From an uncultured Prevotella sp. (GTDB lineage: Bacteria > Bacteroidota > Bacteroidia > Bacteroidales > Bacteroidaceae), in the NCBI GenBank assembly GCA_900770395.1, contig CAAGKM010000024.1, positions 1 to 64,000 of the forward strand: DNA of 64,000 nt, in the 5' to 3' direction. The translations under genes and the position numbers were made by a program. The notes beneath the pieces were generated by a model that did not search any database, was not told the DNA's origin, and worked only from the letters and a program-made list of their open reading frames with translations. Shown here piece by piece: positions 8,018 to 16,455 of this stretch (position 1 is the first letter of the stretch; every line of letters starts with the position of its first letter).

Positions 8018-9001
8018 ATGAAAATAATCAAATGGGGCTTTATAGGATGCGGTGAGGTGACTGAAAAGAAGAGCGGACCGGCATTCCAAAAGATAGAAGG
8101 GTCGATGGTACAGGCTGTGATGAGCCGCTCGGAGAAGAAGGCGCGCCAATATGCTGAGCGTCATGGCATTGAGCGTTGGTACACTGATGCACAGCAGCTG
8201 ATTGACGACCCCGATGTGAATGCCATATACATAGCCACGCCGCCGTCGAGCCATGCCACTTACGCCATTATGGCAATGCATGCCGGTAAGCCGGTGTATG
8301 TGGAGAAACCGTTGGCGTCGAATTATGACGACTGTGCCCGGGTGAACCGTGTGAGCGAGCAGACGGGAGTGCCTTGCTTCGTGGCTTATTACCGCCGCTA
8401 TCTGCCTTATTTTAATAAGGTGCGTCAGATAATATCAGATAACGTGATTGGTGACGTGATGAGCGTGCAGGTGAGATTCTCAGTGCCGCCCAGACTCATG
8501 GACTATTCTGCCGGCGGAAAGTTGCCGTGGAGACTTCAGCCCGATATCGCAGGTGGAGGATATTTCTATGACCTTGCATCGCACCAGCTTGACATTCTGC
8601 AGGAGATATTCGGAGTGCTCCTTGAAGCAAACGGCATTTGCGCCAACCGCCGCGGACTGTATGAGGCTGAGGACACGGTGAGTGCTTGCTTTAAGTTTGA
8701 AAACGGACTGCCGGGCAGTGGCTCATGGTGTTTCGTCGGTCATGAGAGCGCCATTGAGGACAGCATAGCCATTGTGGGCGACAAGGGGCAGGTGACTTTC
8801 TCGGTGTTTAATTACGACCCGATACGCCTGCAAACCAGCGATGGAATAAAGAACATAGTGATACCAAACCCGCCACATGTGCAGTATCCGCTGATAAAGC
8901 AGGTGGTGGAGCATCTGCAGGGATTGGGAATATGCAAGTGTACAAGTGTGTCGGCAACGCCAGTTAATTGGGCGCTCGACCGGATACTTGGTAAATTCTG
9001 A
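8018..9001 (+). CDS. Gfo/Idh/MocA-family NAD(P)-dependent oxidoreductase
   Basis: A 327-residue protein. The N-terminal Rossmann fold begins WGFIGCGEVTEKKSGP, followed by AIYIATPPSSHATYAIMAMHAGKPVYVEKPLA, whose EKP segment carries the conserved lysine, and then the C-terminal GFO_IDH domain with DLASHQLDIL (the usual catalytic histidine region). The family oxidises or reduces sugars, inositol or related compounds; the substrate is not evident. The frame is open back to a TTG at 7931, but that runs through the promoter, so ATG 8018 (about 16 nt after the predicted transcription start) is chosen. It is followed 12 nt later by a DUF4421 gene and then DUF1460, probably one operon. Confidence 0.9.
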   Translation: MKIIKWGFIGCGEVTEKKSGPAFQKIEGSMVQAVMSRSEKKARQYAERHGIERWYTDAQQLIDDPDVNAIYIATPPSSHATYAIMAMHAGKPVYVEKPLASNYDDCARVNRVSEQTGVPCFVAYYRRYLPYFNKVRQIISDNVIGDVMSVQVRFSVPPRLMDYSAGGKLPWRLQPDIAGGGYFYDLASHQLDILQEIFGVLLEANGICANRRGLYEAEDTVSACFKFENGLPGSGSWCFVGHESAIEDSIAIVGDKGQVTFSVFNYDPIRLQTSDGIKNIVIPNPPHVQYPLIKQVVEHLQGLGICKCTSVSATPVNWALDRILGKF

Positions 9002-9013
9002 TATCTTACATCC

Positions 9014-10153
9014 ATGAACAGACTCTTGGCGTTGTTGATTGCAATAGCTTGCGTGATTACATGTCGGGCAGAGGAGGCTGACTTTTTGTCGGCTGATTCT
9101 GTTGCAGCATGCAATGCCGTGGACTCTGTTCATCCTCCCAAAAGGGAGATAGGCGCCATACGCAAGACCATTCGCGGATTCAGCAAGATAGACAACCGCT
9201 ATATAGAGCCGCAGCACTATAACTGGGCATTCATGGTGCAGTCGACATTCAACTATGATGTGTTTATCATAAAAGGAGTTGAAGGACAGAAGCTCACCCT
9301 TTCGCCGGATGTGATAATGAAAATCGGACCGTATTTTGGGTGGCGCTGGCTGTTCTTAGGATACACGTTCGACCTGAAAAATATCAGCTTCAACAGTAAA
9401 GGAAAGCTTAAAACAGAGTTTGATTTGTCGCTGTACAGCAATCAGATAGGCGTTGACCTGTATTATCGCCGCACGGGATGCGACTACAAGATAAGGCATG
9501 CCATGATAGGCGACGGCGTGGATAACGACATGCTTAACAACACCCCCTTCGACGGCATAAAGGTGGGCATCACAGGAGCAAGCCTGTATTACATCTTTAA
9601 CCATAAGAAGTTTTCATATCCCGCCGCATTCGCACAGAGCACGCGGCAAAAGATAAGCTGCGGATCGTGGATGGCAGGCATCGGTTACACGCGCAACTCA
9701 CTGGAACTGGATTACGACAAACTGGAGTCGACCATATCCGATAGGATAGGGCATGAGGCGAAGCTCGACAGCGGACTACGGTTCAACAGCATTAAATATT
9801 ATAATCTTAACGCCAGTGTGGGGTATGCCTACAACTGGGTGTTCGCAAAAAACTGGCTGGCATGCGGCAGTCTGTCGGTGGCTGTGGCTTATAAGCGCCA
9901 GCAGGGTGACATGGCAGACAAGAAGAATATGGCAGACTTTGTGTTCAAGAACTTTAATCTCGATGCCATGGCGCGCATTGCCGTGGTGTATAACAATAAC
10001 CGTTGGTTTGCCGGCATGAGCGCGCTGATGAACCAGCAAAACTACACCAAGTCGCGTTTCGAGTGCAACAATATTTTTGGCAGCATCAATGTTTATTGCG
10101 GCTTGAACTTCGGTGTGCAGAAGAAATACAAAAAGAAAAAGACTGAGGAGTAA
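9014..10153 (+). CDS. DUF4421 family exported protein
   Basis: A 379-residue protein with a signal peptide (MNRLLALLIAIACVITCRA) and a body rich in alternating hydrophobic/aromatic strands (YFGWRWLFLGYTFDL, SLYSNQIGVDLYYRR), which looks like an outer-membrane beta-barrel. The pattern matches DUF4421, a Bacteroidetes family of unknown function. It ends in a lysine-rich tail (KKYKKKKTEE). It lies between the oxidoreductase and a DUF1460 gene, 13 nt from the latter. Assignment is by recognition of the family pattern; no function is claimed. Confidence 0.8.
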   Translation: MNRLLALLIAIACVITCRAEEADFLSADSVAACNAVDSVHPPKREIGAIRKTIRGFSKIDNRYIEPQHYNWAFMVQSTFNYDVFIIKGVEGQKLTLSPDVIMKIGPYFGWRWLFLGYTFDLKNISFNSKGKLKTEFDLSLYSNQIGVDLYYRRTGCDYKIRHAMIGDGVDNDMLNNTPFDGIKVGITGASLYYIFNHKKFSYPAAFAQSTRQKISCGSWMAGIGYTRNSLELDYDKLESTISDRIGHEAKLDSGLRFNSIKYYNLNASVGYAYNWVFAKNWLACGSLSVAVAYKRQQGDMADKKNMADFVFKNFNLDAMARIAVVYNNNRWFAGMSALMNQQNYTKSRFECNNIFGSINVYCGLNFGVQKKYKKKKTEE

Positions 10154-10166
10154 AGACTGAGAAATT

Positions 10167-11069
10167 ATGAAAAGACATATTGTGACAGGTGTGCTTCTGA
10201 TGGTTGCGATATTTGCATACGGTCAGGCTACAGCGGTGTGTGGCGGGTATAACAAGGTTGACAAAAACAAAATTGACTCTCTGCTGAGGGCGGCTCATGC
10301 CATGCCGCGCAGCACCTGCTGGGAACTGTTTTTTGCGCGTGCCTTTATTGGTGTGCCCTACGTTGCCCACACACTTGAGGTGAACGACAGTGAGCAACTG
10401 GTGGTGAACACCCGTGAGCTGGATTGCACCACGCTGGTGGAGAATGTAACTGCCCTCACTCTCTGCGTTAAGCAGGAGGTCTACACTTTCAAAAACTTTA
10501 TTGAAAACCTCACTGCCATCCGTTACCGCAAGGGTGTTATTGACGGTTATGCCTCACGTCTGCATTATTTCACGGAGTGGATTGTCGACAACACGGAAAA
10601 GGGACTTGTCTGTGAGGTTCAGTCTCCTCAGTCGGTGTTCAAGGCTGTGCAGACAATCAACATTGGTTTCATGTCGGCGCATCCCGAGTATTACAAGCAT
10701 CTGAAAAACAATCCCGGGCTTGTGTCTGAGATAAAAGCTTTAGAAAAGGCAGTCAACGGAATGACTTTCAGATATATACCCAAGAATGCCATCCCTAACA
10801 CAAAAGCCTTGCGCAATGCCGTTCACGACGGCGACATCATAGCCATCACCTGCAAGAAGGCAGGGCTCGACATCGCTCATCTCGGTTTTGCTGTATGGCA
10901 CAAAGACGGGCTGCATCTGCTCAATGCCTCGATGATTCACAAGAAAGTGGTGGAGGAACCGATGCTGCTGTCAAAGTATCTCTCGCAGCATCCCAGCCAC
11001 ACGGGAATAAGAGTTATCCGCATTTCACGCTTTAAACGTATCGTTTGCGAGCGTGAACGATACGTTTAG
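10167..11069 (+). CDS. DUF1460 family protein, NlpC/P60-like cell-wall amidase candidate
   Basis: A 300-residue exported protein (signal peptide to about residue 20, ending YGQA). The segment ELDCTTLVENVTAL holds the probable catalytic cysteine and AHLGFAVWHKDGLHLLNAS the probable histidine of an NlpC/P60-like papain fold, as known for DUF1460 proteins thought to act on peptidoglycan peptides. It follows the DUF4421 gene by 13 nt. The last ~12 residues (RIVCERERYV) are written by units of the 21-bp repeat array that begins at 11034, so the repeat has replaced or extended the original C-terminus. Confidence 0.82.
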   Translation: MKRHIVTGVLLMVAIFAYGQATAVCGGYNKVDKNKIDSLLRAAHAMPRSTCWELFFARAFIGVPYVAHTLEVNDSEQLVVNTRELDCTTLVENVTALTLCVKQEVYTFKNFIENLTAIRYRKGVIDGYASRLHYFTEWIVDNTEKGLVCEVQSPQSVFKAVQTINIGFMSAHPEYYKHLKNNPGLVSEIKALEKAVNGMTFRYIPKNAIPNTKALRNAVHDGDIIAITCKKAGLDIAHLGFAVWHKDGLHLLNASMIHKKVVEEPMLLSKYLSQHPSHTGIRVIRISRFKRIVCERERYV

Positions 11070-11145
11070 ATTTCTGAACGATACGTTTGCACGGCTAAAC
11101 GATATATTCAGCCTTCTAAAAGCTTGATTGGCGACTCTAAATCGC
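11034..11145. repeat. 21-bp periodic array, AACGATACGTTT family (copy 1)
   Basis: The block gata-cgttt recurs at 11059, 11080 and 11101, exactly 21 nt apart; a degenerate unit (gtatcgttt) lies at 11038, again 21 nt earlier, and weaker ones follow at 11122 and 11143. The core AAACG-nnn-CGTTT is itself palindromic. The first units overlap the end of the DUF1460 gene. The same core and period recur at 54270-54385. Confidence 0.8.
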
Positions 11146-11156
11146 TGTTTTCGGAT

Positions 11157-11297
11157 GGCAGGGTGGCAGGTTTGGCAACCTGTTTTCAACAATACACGCG
11201 TGCGCGGGCGGGCAGGGACGTTTGTGTTTTGTACTTCCCTGCCCGCCCGCGCGCGAGAAAGAATTTTAATTTATTATATTTAAGTAGCCATCCTGCC
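11157..11297. other. Nested inverted repeat with GC-rich hairpin in a 400-bp gene-free stretch
   Basis: A perfect 17-bp GC-rich stem (11202-11218 with 11236-11252, 17-nt loop) lies inside a second, near-perfect 11-bp pair (ggcagggtggc 11157-11167 and gccatcctgcc 11287-11297). The stem is followed by an A/T-rich stretch, so it could terminate the DUF1460 transcript, but the outer pair suggests a small mobile-element-like unit of about 140 bp. No coding sequence is believable here. Confidence 0.55.
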
Positions 11298-11389
11298 GTC
11301 AAAAGAACATAAAAGCTGGTTTGTACTGCTAAAAATCCTAAAATATGCAAAAAAAAACAAACTAATGTTTATTTTCTGCGAAGATTGCG

Positions 11390-11397
11390 TATCTTTG
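11390..11397 (+). promoter_or_regulatory. -7 element (TATCTTTG) for the first accessory-island operon
   Basis: TATCTTTG followed by CAG about 75 nt before the start at 11472 fits the Bacteroidetes consensus; upstream is A/T-rich with atgttt at about the -33 position. Confidence 0.6.
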
Positions 11398-11471
11398 CAG
11401 TGATTTTTAACTTACAACTAACAATACTTACAATAAGTGACATTCTAATAAATAACTTAAAATATATAATT

Positions 11472-12179
11472 ATGAAACTGTTTTATAATCCCATGAAAGA
11501 GTGGGAAAAGACAATGACCGAGAACGAGCTCGACCAGATGGAGGCTCAGGGTAATGATGTAAGTGTGTATCGTGAGAAGCTTGCCGCACGCAGGGCACAG
11601 GAAGCGGAGCAAGCTAAAAGGGACAGGGAGATGTGGCAGAATCCTACCAATCTCGGCAAGCTCGCGCCATATATCGCTACACCACGCAGTGCTGAGACAC
11701 CGTTCTTCAAGAAAGTGGCAGGCAAGGCTCCTTGGTTCGGGAAGAAATCGTGGATGCGGAAGCATACGGAGGGGCAGATTGTGTATGTGGGTGTTGTCAC
11801 CGCCCCATCCGAGTTATGGAAAGGCGGAAAGCATGAGTCCGACATACATGAATTTATCGGTGTGTATGCTTTAGACGAGAGCCATATCCGCAATGTGGAG
11901 TGGTTGCAAAAGGTTGCGGAAGCTCTCAGAGTAATGAGTGAGGGCAAGCAGCATATCGCTCCTGGTTGCGAGGATATTATGGATATGATTTCTGACGAAA
12001 GTAACTGGAGTCAATTAAAGCTGCCTGAGAGTATGGCAGATGGAGCTGACACCTGTGTGTGCAGACTTGTAGTGAAGGACAAGGAACTGCCGAAGGGCTA
12101 TCTGCCCAGTAACGGTATCATTCCCCATCTATATTGGGAGGGAACAATTAAGCGCATCCATGCCGATTTGTATGTCTAA
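11472..12179 (+). CDS. Uncharacterised cytoplasmic protein, first gene of LemA-DUF3137 operon
   Basis: A 235-residue protein not recognised. Residues 10-60 (EWEKTMTENELDQMEAQGNDVSVY and following) form a charged, probably coiled helix; the remainder is mixed alpha/beta with a conserved-looking GQIVYVGVVTAPSELW segment. No signal peptide or membrane helix is seen. The frame is open upstream to 11385 through the promoter, so ATG 11472 is preferred. It is followed 11 nt later by a LemA gene and then DUF3137, suggesting a shared role in that membrane system. Confidence 0.65.
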   Translation: MKLFYNPMKEWEKTMTENELDQMEAQGNDVSVYREKLAARRAQEAEQAKRDREMWQNPTNLGKLAPYIATPRSAETPFFKKVAGKAPWFGKKSWMRKHTEGQIVYVGVVTAPSELWKGGKHESDIHEFIGVYALDESHIRNVEWLQKVAEALRVMSEGKQHIAPGCEDIMDMISDESNWSQLKLPESMADGADTCVCRLVVKDKELPKGYLPSNGIIPHLYWEGTIKRIHADLYV

Positions 12180-12190
12180 CAGTTAATAAT

Positions 12191-12760
12191 ATGATGATAA
12201 TAATTATTATCATGTGTATAGCAGTGATACTGCTCATAATGATTCTGCTATGGGCAGTGTTCACTTCAAACAACCTCATTGCCAAGCGCAACTGTGTGAG
12301 GCAATGCAGGAGCGGCATCTGTGTGGCTCTAAAACAGCGCAACGACATGATTCCCAATCTTGTTGCAGCGGTGAAAGCCTACATGGGGCATGAGAATGAG
12401 GTGCTTACACGCATTGCCGAGTTGCGCTCAAAGGTGGCAACAGCATCTGAAAGTGAGCAAATAAAGGGCGGTACTGAGATTTCGTCATTGCTGGCACGAC
12501 TGCAAGTGGCAGTGGAGGGCTATCCTGAACTGAAAGCCAACGGGCAGTTTATGCACCTGCAGGAACAAATAGAGGAGATGGAGAACGAGCTTCAGGCGAT
12601 ACGCCGCACCTATAATGCGGCTGTGACCGACTACAACAACTACATAGAGATGTTTCCCTCGTCCGTCATAGCCTCTTGGCGCAGGCATGAGCAGGAGGAA
12701 TTGGTTGAGTTCCCTGATAGCGAGATGAAGGAAGTTAGAATCGGAGAATTGTTTAAGTAA
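12191..12760 (+). CDS. lemA: LemA family membrane protein
   Basis: A 189-residue protein with an N-terminal transmembrane anchor (IIIIIMCIAVILLIMILLWAVF) followed by a helical bundle. Family hallmarks are LKQRNDMIPNLV (residues about 47-58), YPELKANGQF, and RRTYNAAVTDYNNYIEMFPSSVIA near the C-terminus. LemA proteins are widespread membrane-anchored proteins of unclear function, often beside DUF3137 or TPM/zinc-ribbon genes, as here (4 nt before DUF3137). The very isoleucine-rich start is encoded by an AT repeat. Confidence 0.9.
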   Translation: MMIIIIIMCIAVILLIMILLWAVFTSNNLIAKRNCVRQCRSGICVALKQRNDMIPNLVAAVKAYMGHENEVLTRIAELRSKVATASESEQIKGGTEISSLLARLQVAVEGYPELKANGQFMHLQEQIEEMENELQAIRRTYNAAVTDYNNYIEMFPSSVIASWRRHEQEELVEFPDSEMKEVRIGELFK

Positions 12761-12764
12761 CGAT

Positions 12765-13790
12765 ATGGAGCAGACCGTGATTGACTTCAAGTCCCTGTCA
12801 CGCCAGATGCGGAAGGAACTTACAGGAATTGGCAGACTGCGCAAGCTGGTGCGTTGCCTGATATGTGTGGTTTATACCATTGCTTTGGCGTGGTTCGCTT
12901 TCAGTATCTTCGGTGGCTTCTTTATCGACCGTTCAAATTATGAGACCTCGCTAATCACTGGACAATATGTGCTGATTGTATTTATTGTGTTCTGCGTGGC
13001 GCATTATGCTTTCATGTTCAGTTTTAGGGCATTGGACAAACAGGAGAACAAGACGATGCGCAACATTATAGCACGCTTGTTCCCTGATGCGAGATATACT
13101 CCGACAGGCCGTATGGATTCAAGCCTTTTGGCGCATAGCCGCCTGTTCGGTACACCTGCGTCAACAGGTAAGTTTATCAATTCGACAAGCTACGGATGTC
13201 TGGATGTTCCTGTAGATGGCGAATGGATGAGACTTGCCGATGTAGGTGTGACGTCTGCCAATAAGAAGGACTTCTCTTCTATGGATTTCTTAGAAGTTTT
13301 GTACCAGTATTTTGTACGTCCTATTTTCGGAGCGAGGGTGGAGAGTACCATGCATGGCTTTCGTGGTATGTTCGGGTATTGTCAGCTTCAACGTCCAGTC
13401 AAAGGTTTTGTCATGCTGTTGCCAGACCATTTGGAAAACAAGATAGGCTATTGGGCGCAAACCATACAGAGTTTCAGACAGAAACATGGCGCCAAGTTTA
13501 TGCATTTGGAAGACCCTGAGTTTGAGCGGTTGTTTGTCGTTTATGCCGACGATGAGGTTGAGGCGCGTATGGTTCTAACTCCTGCTATGATGAGAAAGAT
13601 AACAGAACTGCGGAAGTCCTTCAGCCGTGACATGATGTTCTCATTCAATGGTGGCATGTTCTATTATGCCTCGGACACACCTGATGGATTCCTGCGTCCG
13701 GGTAGAAAATCGTTAAATGATGAGCGTCTGCTCGAACAGATGTATCGTGAAATAGAATTCTGTCAAATGGTAAAAACGGAGATGAGGTAA
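12765..13790 (+). CDS. DUF3137 family membrane protein
   Basis: A 341-residue protein with two N-terminal transmembrane helices (about 29-50, LICVVYTIALAWFAFSIFGGFF, and 68-92, YVLIVFIVFCVAHYAFMF). The soluble part contains the DUF3137 signature FERLFVVYADDEVEARMVL followed by TPAMMRKITELRK. DUF3137 genes are repeatedly found next to lemA, as here, and the pair is thought to act together at the membrane. The gene starts 4 nt after lemA stops. Confidence 0.85.
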   Translation: MEQTVIDFKSLSRQMRKELTGIGRLRKLVRCLICVVYTIALAWFAFSIFGGFFIDRSNYETSLITGQYVLIVFIVFCVAHYAFMFSFRALDKQENKTMRNIIARLFPDARYTPTGRMDSSLLAHSRLFGTPASTGKFINSTSYGCLDVPVDGEWMRLADVGVTSANKKDFSSMDFLEVLYQYFVRPIFGARVESTMHGFRGMFGYCQLQRPVKGFVMLLPDHLENKIGYWAQTIQSFRQKHGAKFMHLEDPEFERLFVVYADDEVEARMVLTPAMMRKITELRKSFSRDMMFSFNGGMFYYASDTPDGFLRPGRKSLNDERLLEQMYREIEFCQMVKTEMR

Positions 13791-13823
13791 TTATACATAT
13801 AAAATAATTGAAGGTAACATAAA

Positions 13824-14522
13824 ATGAAGGAAATTAAAACATTAAAAGAAATGTTCGGCACAGGAACAGTTCCTGCTGGAGGCAATGCGAAGAAGTTCCA
13901 GAAACTTCTTAAAAAGTATGGGCATCTTGTGAATCCCCTGTTTGTAAACCTGTACCCAGTGCGCGATTGTCGCTACGATGATATGACGTATCGGGTATTT
14001 GCAATTCCTGTGAACAGTGAAAGTATTGATGACGAGACATTGAGGTCAATCAAGGATGTGGTGAACTCTCTTCCCGTAGGAAGTATAAGGTATAATGCTG
14101 CGGCATCGGGAAGCAGGAATATACAATTTGAGGATGGCACTGGCAAGTATCTTGAAGATGAGGAGAATACCGATGACATTATGGCTGTCAGCAACCATTA
14201 TGATGGTATAGTCCTATTCACTATGGCTGTGTTCAATGGCAAGGTCGCAGAGCTTGACTGTAATTATGCGATACTTGGTAAATGGGACGGCAGCGGGTTC
14301 GGGTCATGGACTGATTATACGATTCTTCCGATAGAGAATGTCGTGATGGGGAAAGAATGTGACAAGACCGTTTTCTCAAACATACAGGATGCCGCCGTGG
14401 TCGGAGACCAGAATGATTCAGAAGAAGAGTCCCCTGCTGTGGAGAAGGTGAAGTCTGCATTTATGACCTTGTCTGCCATCATTACGATTGGATTGCTGAT
14501 ATGGTACTTCCTTTTTAGATAA
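13824..14522 (+). CDS. Tail-anchored protein of unknown function
   Basis: A 232-residue protein. It has no signal peptide; its only hydrophobic segment is at the very C-terminus (FMTLSAIITIGLLIWYFLF, about 212-231), so it is probably a C-terminally anchored cytoplasmic protein. The body contains FVNLYPVRDCRYDDMTYRVF and a short acidic stretch (LEDEENTDD; DSEEES) before the anchor. No family recognised. It lies 33 nt after the DUF3137 gene and may belong to the same operon. Confidence 0.65.
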   Translation: MKEIKTLKEMFGTGTVPAGGNAKKFQKLLKKYGHLVNPLFVNLYPVRDCRYDDMTYRVFAIPVNSESIDDETLRSIKDVVNSLPVGSIRYNAAASGSRNIQFEDGTGKYLEDEENTDDIMAVSNHYDGIVLFTMAVFNGKVAELDCNYAILGKWDGSGFGSWTDYTILPIENVVMGKECDKTVFSNIQDAAVVGDQNDSEEESPAVEKVKSAFMTLSAIITIGLLIWYFLFR

Positions 14523-14608
14523 AATCATTTACCATTGCAGCATAATAAAGCATTCGACTGTAACTTTTGCAAAGAAACATAATTATAAATAACAAAAACA
14601 ATTAGATT

Positions 14609-15232
14609 ATGAAAAAGAACATTTTTATTTCTTTATGCCTTGTTTTGGCACTGATGTCTTCATGCAAGCAAATCTCGAAGAAGGTTTTGAAATTGGCTGA
14701 TGCCACCGTTGGAACGCAAATGGACAGTGAGGATACCTACAAGATTGTTGTGGATCTCTTGGGCGATATAGACCCGGAATGGAAGGTTTATGCAATCAAT
14801 GTTAGAAATCAGGGTATGGAGGACGAGTGTAAGAACACCTTTGATGGAGTTTGGGTAAGGTTTATTAATGCCGAAGGTGCGACTTATTTACAGAATCTTT
14901 ATCCGGTCAAGGTTGACCCAAGCATTGATGACCGTGCTCCCAAAGGTATGACTTTCAATGAGCTTCCCGCCATTGATTTCACTGTTGAGAAAGCAATGAA
15001 AATAATCAACGACTGTAAGGCAAAGATACCAGAAGGATACAAGTTCCTTAATCTGGATAAATATCAAGTAGAGTACAGCTCAAAGGAAAAAGGTTTCGTT
15101 ACCAGTCTGACCATCAATATTCAGGAAGAGGGTAAAGAGACTGTAAAGGTGAACGGCACCCAGACGGGTGTATATTACAAGCTCTACTTCTATATCACTC
15201 CTGATGGAAATATAGAGATGAAAGAGGGATAA
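14609..15232 (+). CDS. Lipoprotein of unknown function
   Basis: A 207-residue protein with a lipoprotein signal: hydrophobic ISLCLVLALMSSC with the lipobox cysteine at residue 19, followed by KQISKK, a positive start that does not match the usual Bacteroidetes surface-export signal (S-D/E-D/E), so it may stay periplasmic. The rest is soluble. No domain recognised. It follows the tail-anchored gene by 86 nt, with a weak promoter-like TAACTTTTG at 14561, and precedes the small Imm17-like gene. Confidence 0.65.
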   Translation: MKKNIFISLCLVLALMSSCKQISKKVLKLADATVGTQMDSEDTYKIVVDLLGDIDPEWKVYAINVRNQGMEDECKNTFDGVWVRFINAEGATYLQNLYPVKVDPSIDDRAPKGMTFNELPAIDFTVEKAMKIINDCKAKIPEGYKFLNLDKYQVEYSSKEKGFVTSLTINIQEEGKETVKVNGTQTGVYYKLYFYITPDGNIEMKEG

Positions 15233-15280
15233 AACCATCAAGTGCATCCATTCTGATTAATATGTCTAAAAAGAAAGTGT

Positions 15281-15529
15281 ATGTTTGATAAAATTAATGA
15301 TTGGGTGTCTGCACACCCTGAAAATGGTTATTTGGTGGTTGCCGTTCTGCTCGCATTCTGGCTTTTAGGTGTGATTATTGGTTGGAAGTGGGCATACGAG
15401 TCAAACTCGTGGAACCAGAACTTCCTGCGTGATCTGCTTGGTCCTGGAATGTACCGCATTTGCATAGGTGTGATACTTGCCGTTGCGATGGGTATATCGC
15501 TGTATCTGTATTCTGTTACGGGGAGGTGA
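15281..15529 (+). CDS. Small two-helix membrane protein, possibly immunity family Imm17
   Basis: An 82-residue protein with two transmembrane helices (NGYLVVAVLLAFWLLGVIIGW and IGVILAVAMGISLYLY) separated by a short loop with WAYESNSWNQNFLRDLLG. The W-rich loop between two helices resembles the Imm17-type immunity proteins of polymorphic toxin loci; this is a resemblance by eye only. Its neighbours (lipoprotein, MORN protein, DKNYY protein) are common in such loci. No cognate toxin is visible. Confidence 0.5.
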   Translation: MFDKINDWVSAHPENGYLVVAVLLAFWLLGVIIGWKWAYESNSWNQNFLRDLLGPGMYRICIGVILAVAMGISLYLYSVTGR

Positions 15530-15651
15530 ACAAGAGACTGTTTATATTCTCATTGTTGAGCTGTGCCTTGTATGCTAAGGCGCAGCTCAACATTGTGCCT
15601 GGTAATAATGGCATAAAGGAGTACACCGCAGAGAACGCACAGCCATACTAA
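15526..15651 (+). CDS. Possible 41-residue secreted peptide (GTG start) overlapping the Imm17-like gene
   Basis: The frame starting at GTG 15526, overlapping the preceding stop by 4 nt, encodes a classic signal peptide (KRLFIFSLLSCALYAKA, cleavage after AKA) and then only about 22 residues ending in TAENAQPY. It may be a genuine small exported peptide, or the 5' remnant of a longer secreted protein whose 3' part was lost. No stronger start is available, so confidence is low. Confidence 0.35.
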   Translation: MNKRLFIFSLLSCALYAKAQLNIVPGNNGIKEYTAENAQPY

Positions 15652-15669
15652 AGATAAAAACCACATCTA

Positions 15670-16401
15670 ATGAGAAATTTAGGACTTATACTACTATGCC
15701 TCTTTTTTCTGTTGCGGGGAACGGCTTCCGCACAACAGATAGTGAAATGGAGCGAATTGCAGATTATAACGGACAATGCACGGCGCACGGTCTATTATGA
15801 TAAGGGCAAAAAGCACCCGTTGCAGGGTGAATATCGCATAATCAGGGGACTTGACGAGGAATGTGTAAGGCTTTCCGGCGGAGTGATGGACGGCGATTAT
15901 CGCCGCTATCGCGACGGTGTGCTGCGTGAGGCAGGCACGTATGTCAAGGGCAGGCGTAACGGCACATTCACGGAGTATTATCAGGACGGTGTCACTCCCC
16001 GCAAGAAAACACCAATGCTGCAAGGCAAGATAGACGGCACGGTGAAGACTTACTTCCGCACCGGTAAGATTGAAACCGAAAAGGACTATAAGCACAGCTT
16101 GGAGAACGGACGTGAGCGCCGTTTTGACAGCAAGACGGGCAAGCAGATGTTTGAATCTCATTATGTGAACGGCAAGAAAGAGGGAGAGGAGTGGGAGATA
16201 TATGATGACGGGCGCGATGCTCAGGGCAAGCACATACGCCACTATCGCAACGGCAGGCTTCACGGCTCTTACCGTATGGTTTCAACACGCGCCGGAAAAC
16301 CCTATATAACAATAGAGGGACAATATACCGACGGAAAGAAATCGGGACATTGGAAACAGTACAACGCCACCGATAAAACAACCCGCGAATGGAACGAATG
16401 A
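15670..16401 (+). CDS. Exported MORN-repeat protein (YwqK-like)
   Basis: A 243-residue protein with a signal peptide ending near RGTASA (residue about 21). It contains repeated G-x-Y/W-x-x-Y/Y-x-x-G motifs of the MORN/YwqK type (LQGEYRIIRG, GTYVKGRRNGTFTEYYQDG, HYRNGRLHGSYR, GQYTDGKKSGHWKQYN). YwqK-like proteins serve as antitoxins or immunity partners in several toxin systems, but MORN proteins have many roles. It stands between the Imm17-like gene and the DKNYY lipoprotein, all in the same direction. Confidence 0.75.
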   Translation: MRNLGLILLCLFFLLRGTASAQQIVKWSELQIITDNARRTVYYDKGKKHPLQGEYRIIRGLDEECVRLSGGVMDGDYRRYRDGVLREAGTYVKGRRNGTFTEYYQDGVTPRKKTPMLQGKIDGTVKTYFRTGKIETEKDYKHSLENGRERRFDSKTGKQMFESHYVNGKKEGEEWEIYDDGRDAQGKHIRHYRNGRLHGSYRMVSTRAGKPYITIEGQYTDGKKSGHWKQYNATDKTTREWNE

Positions 16402-16455
16402 ATAATATAGCCGACACATATTCTTAGATATAACACATTAAAAAACTTGAAAGTC

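Noticed and set aside
11124..11312. Small gene in the gap after DUF1460
   Set aside because: The frame is formed across the GC-rich inverted repeat, with no promoter or believable composition.
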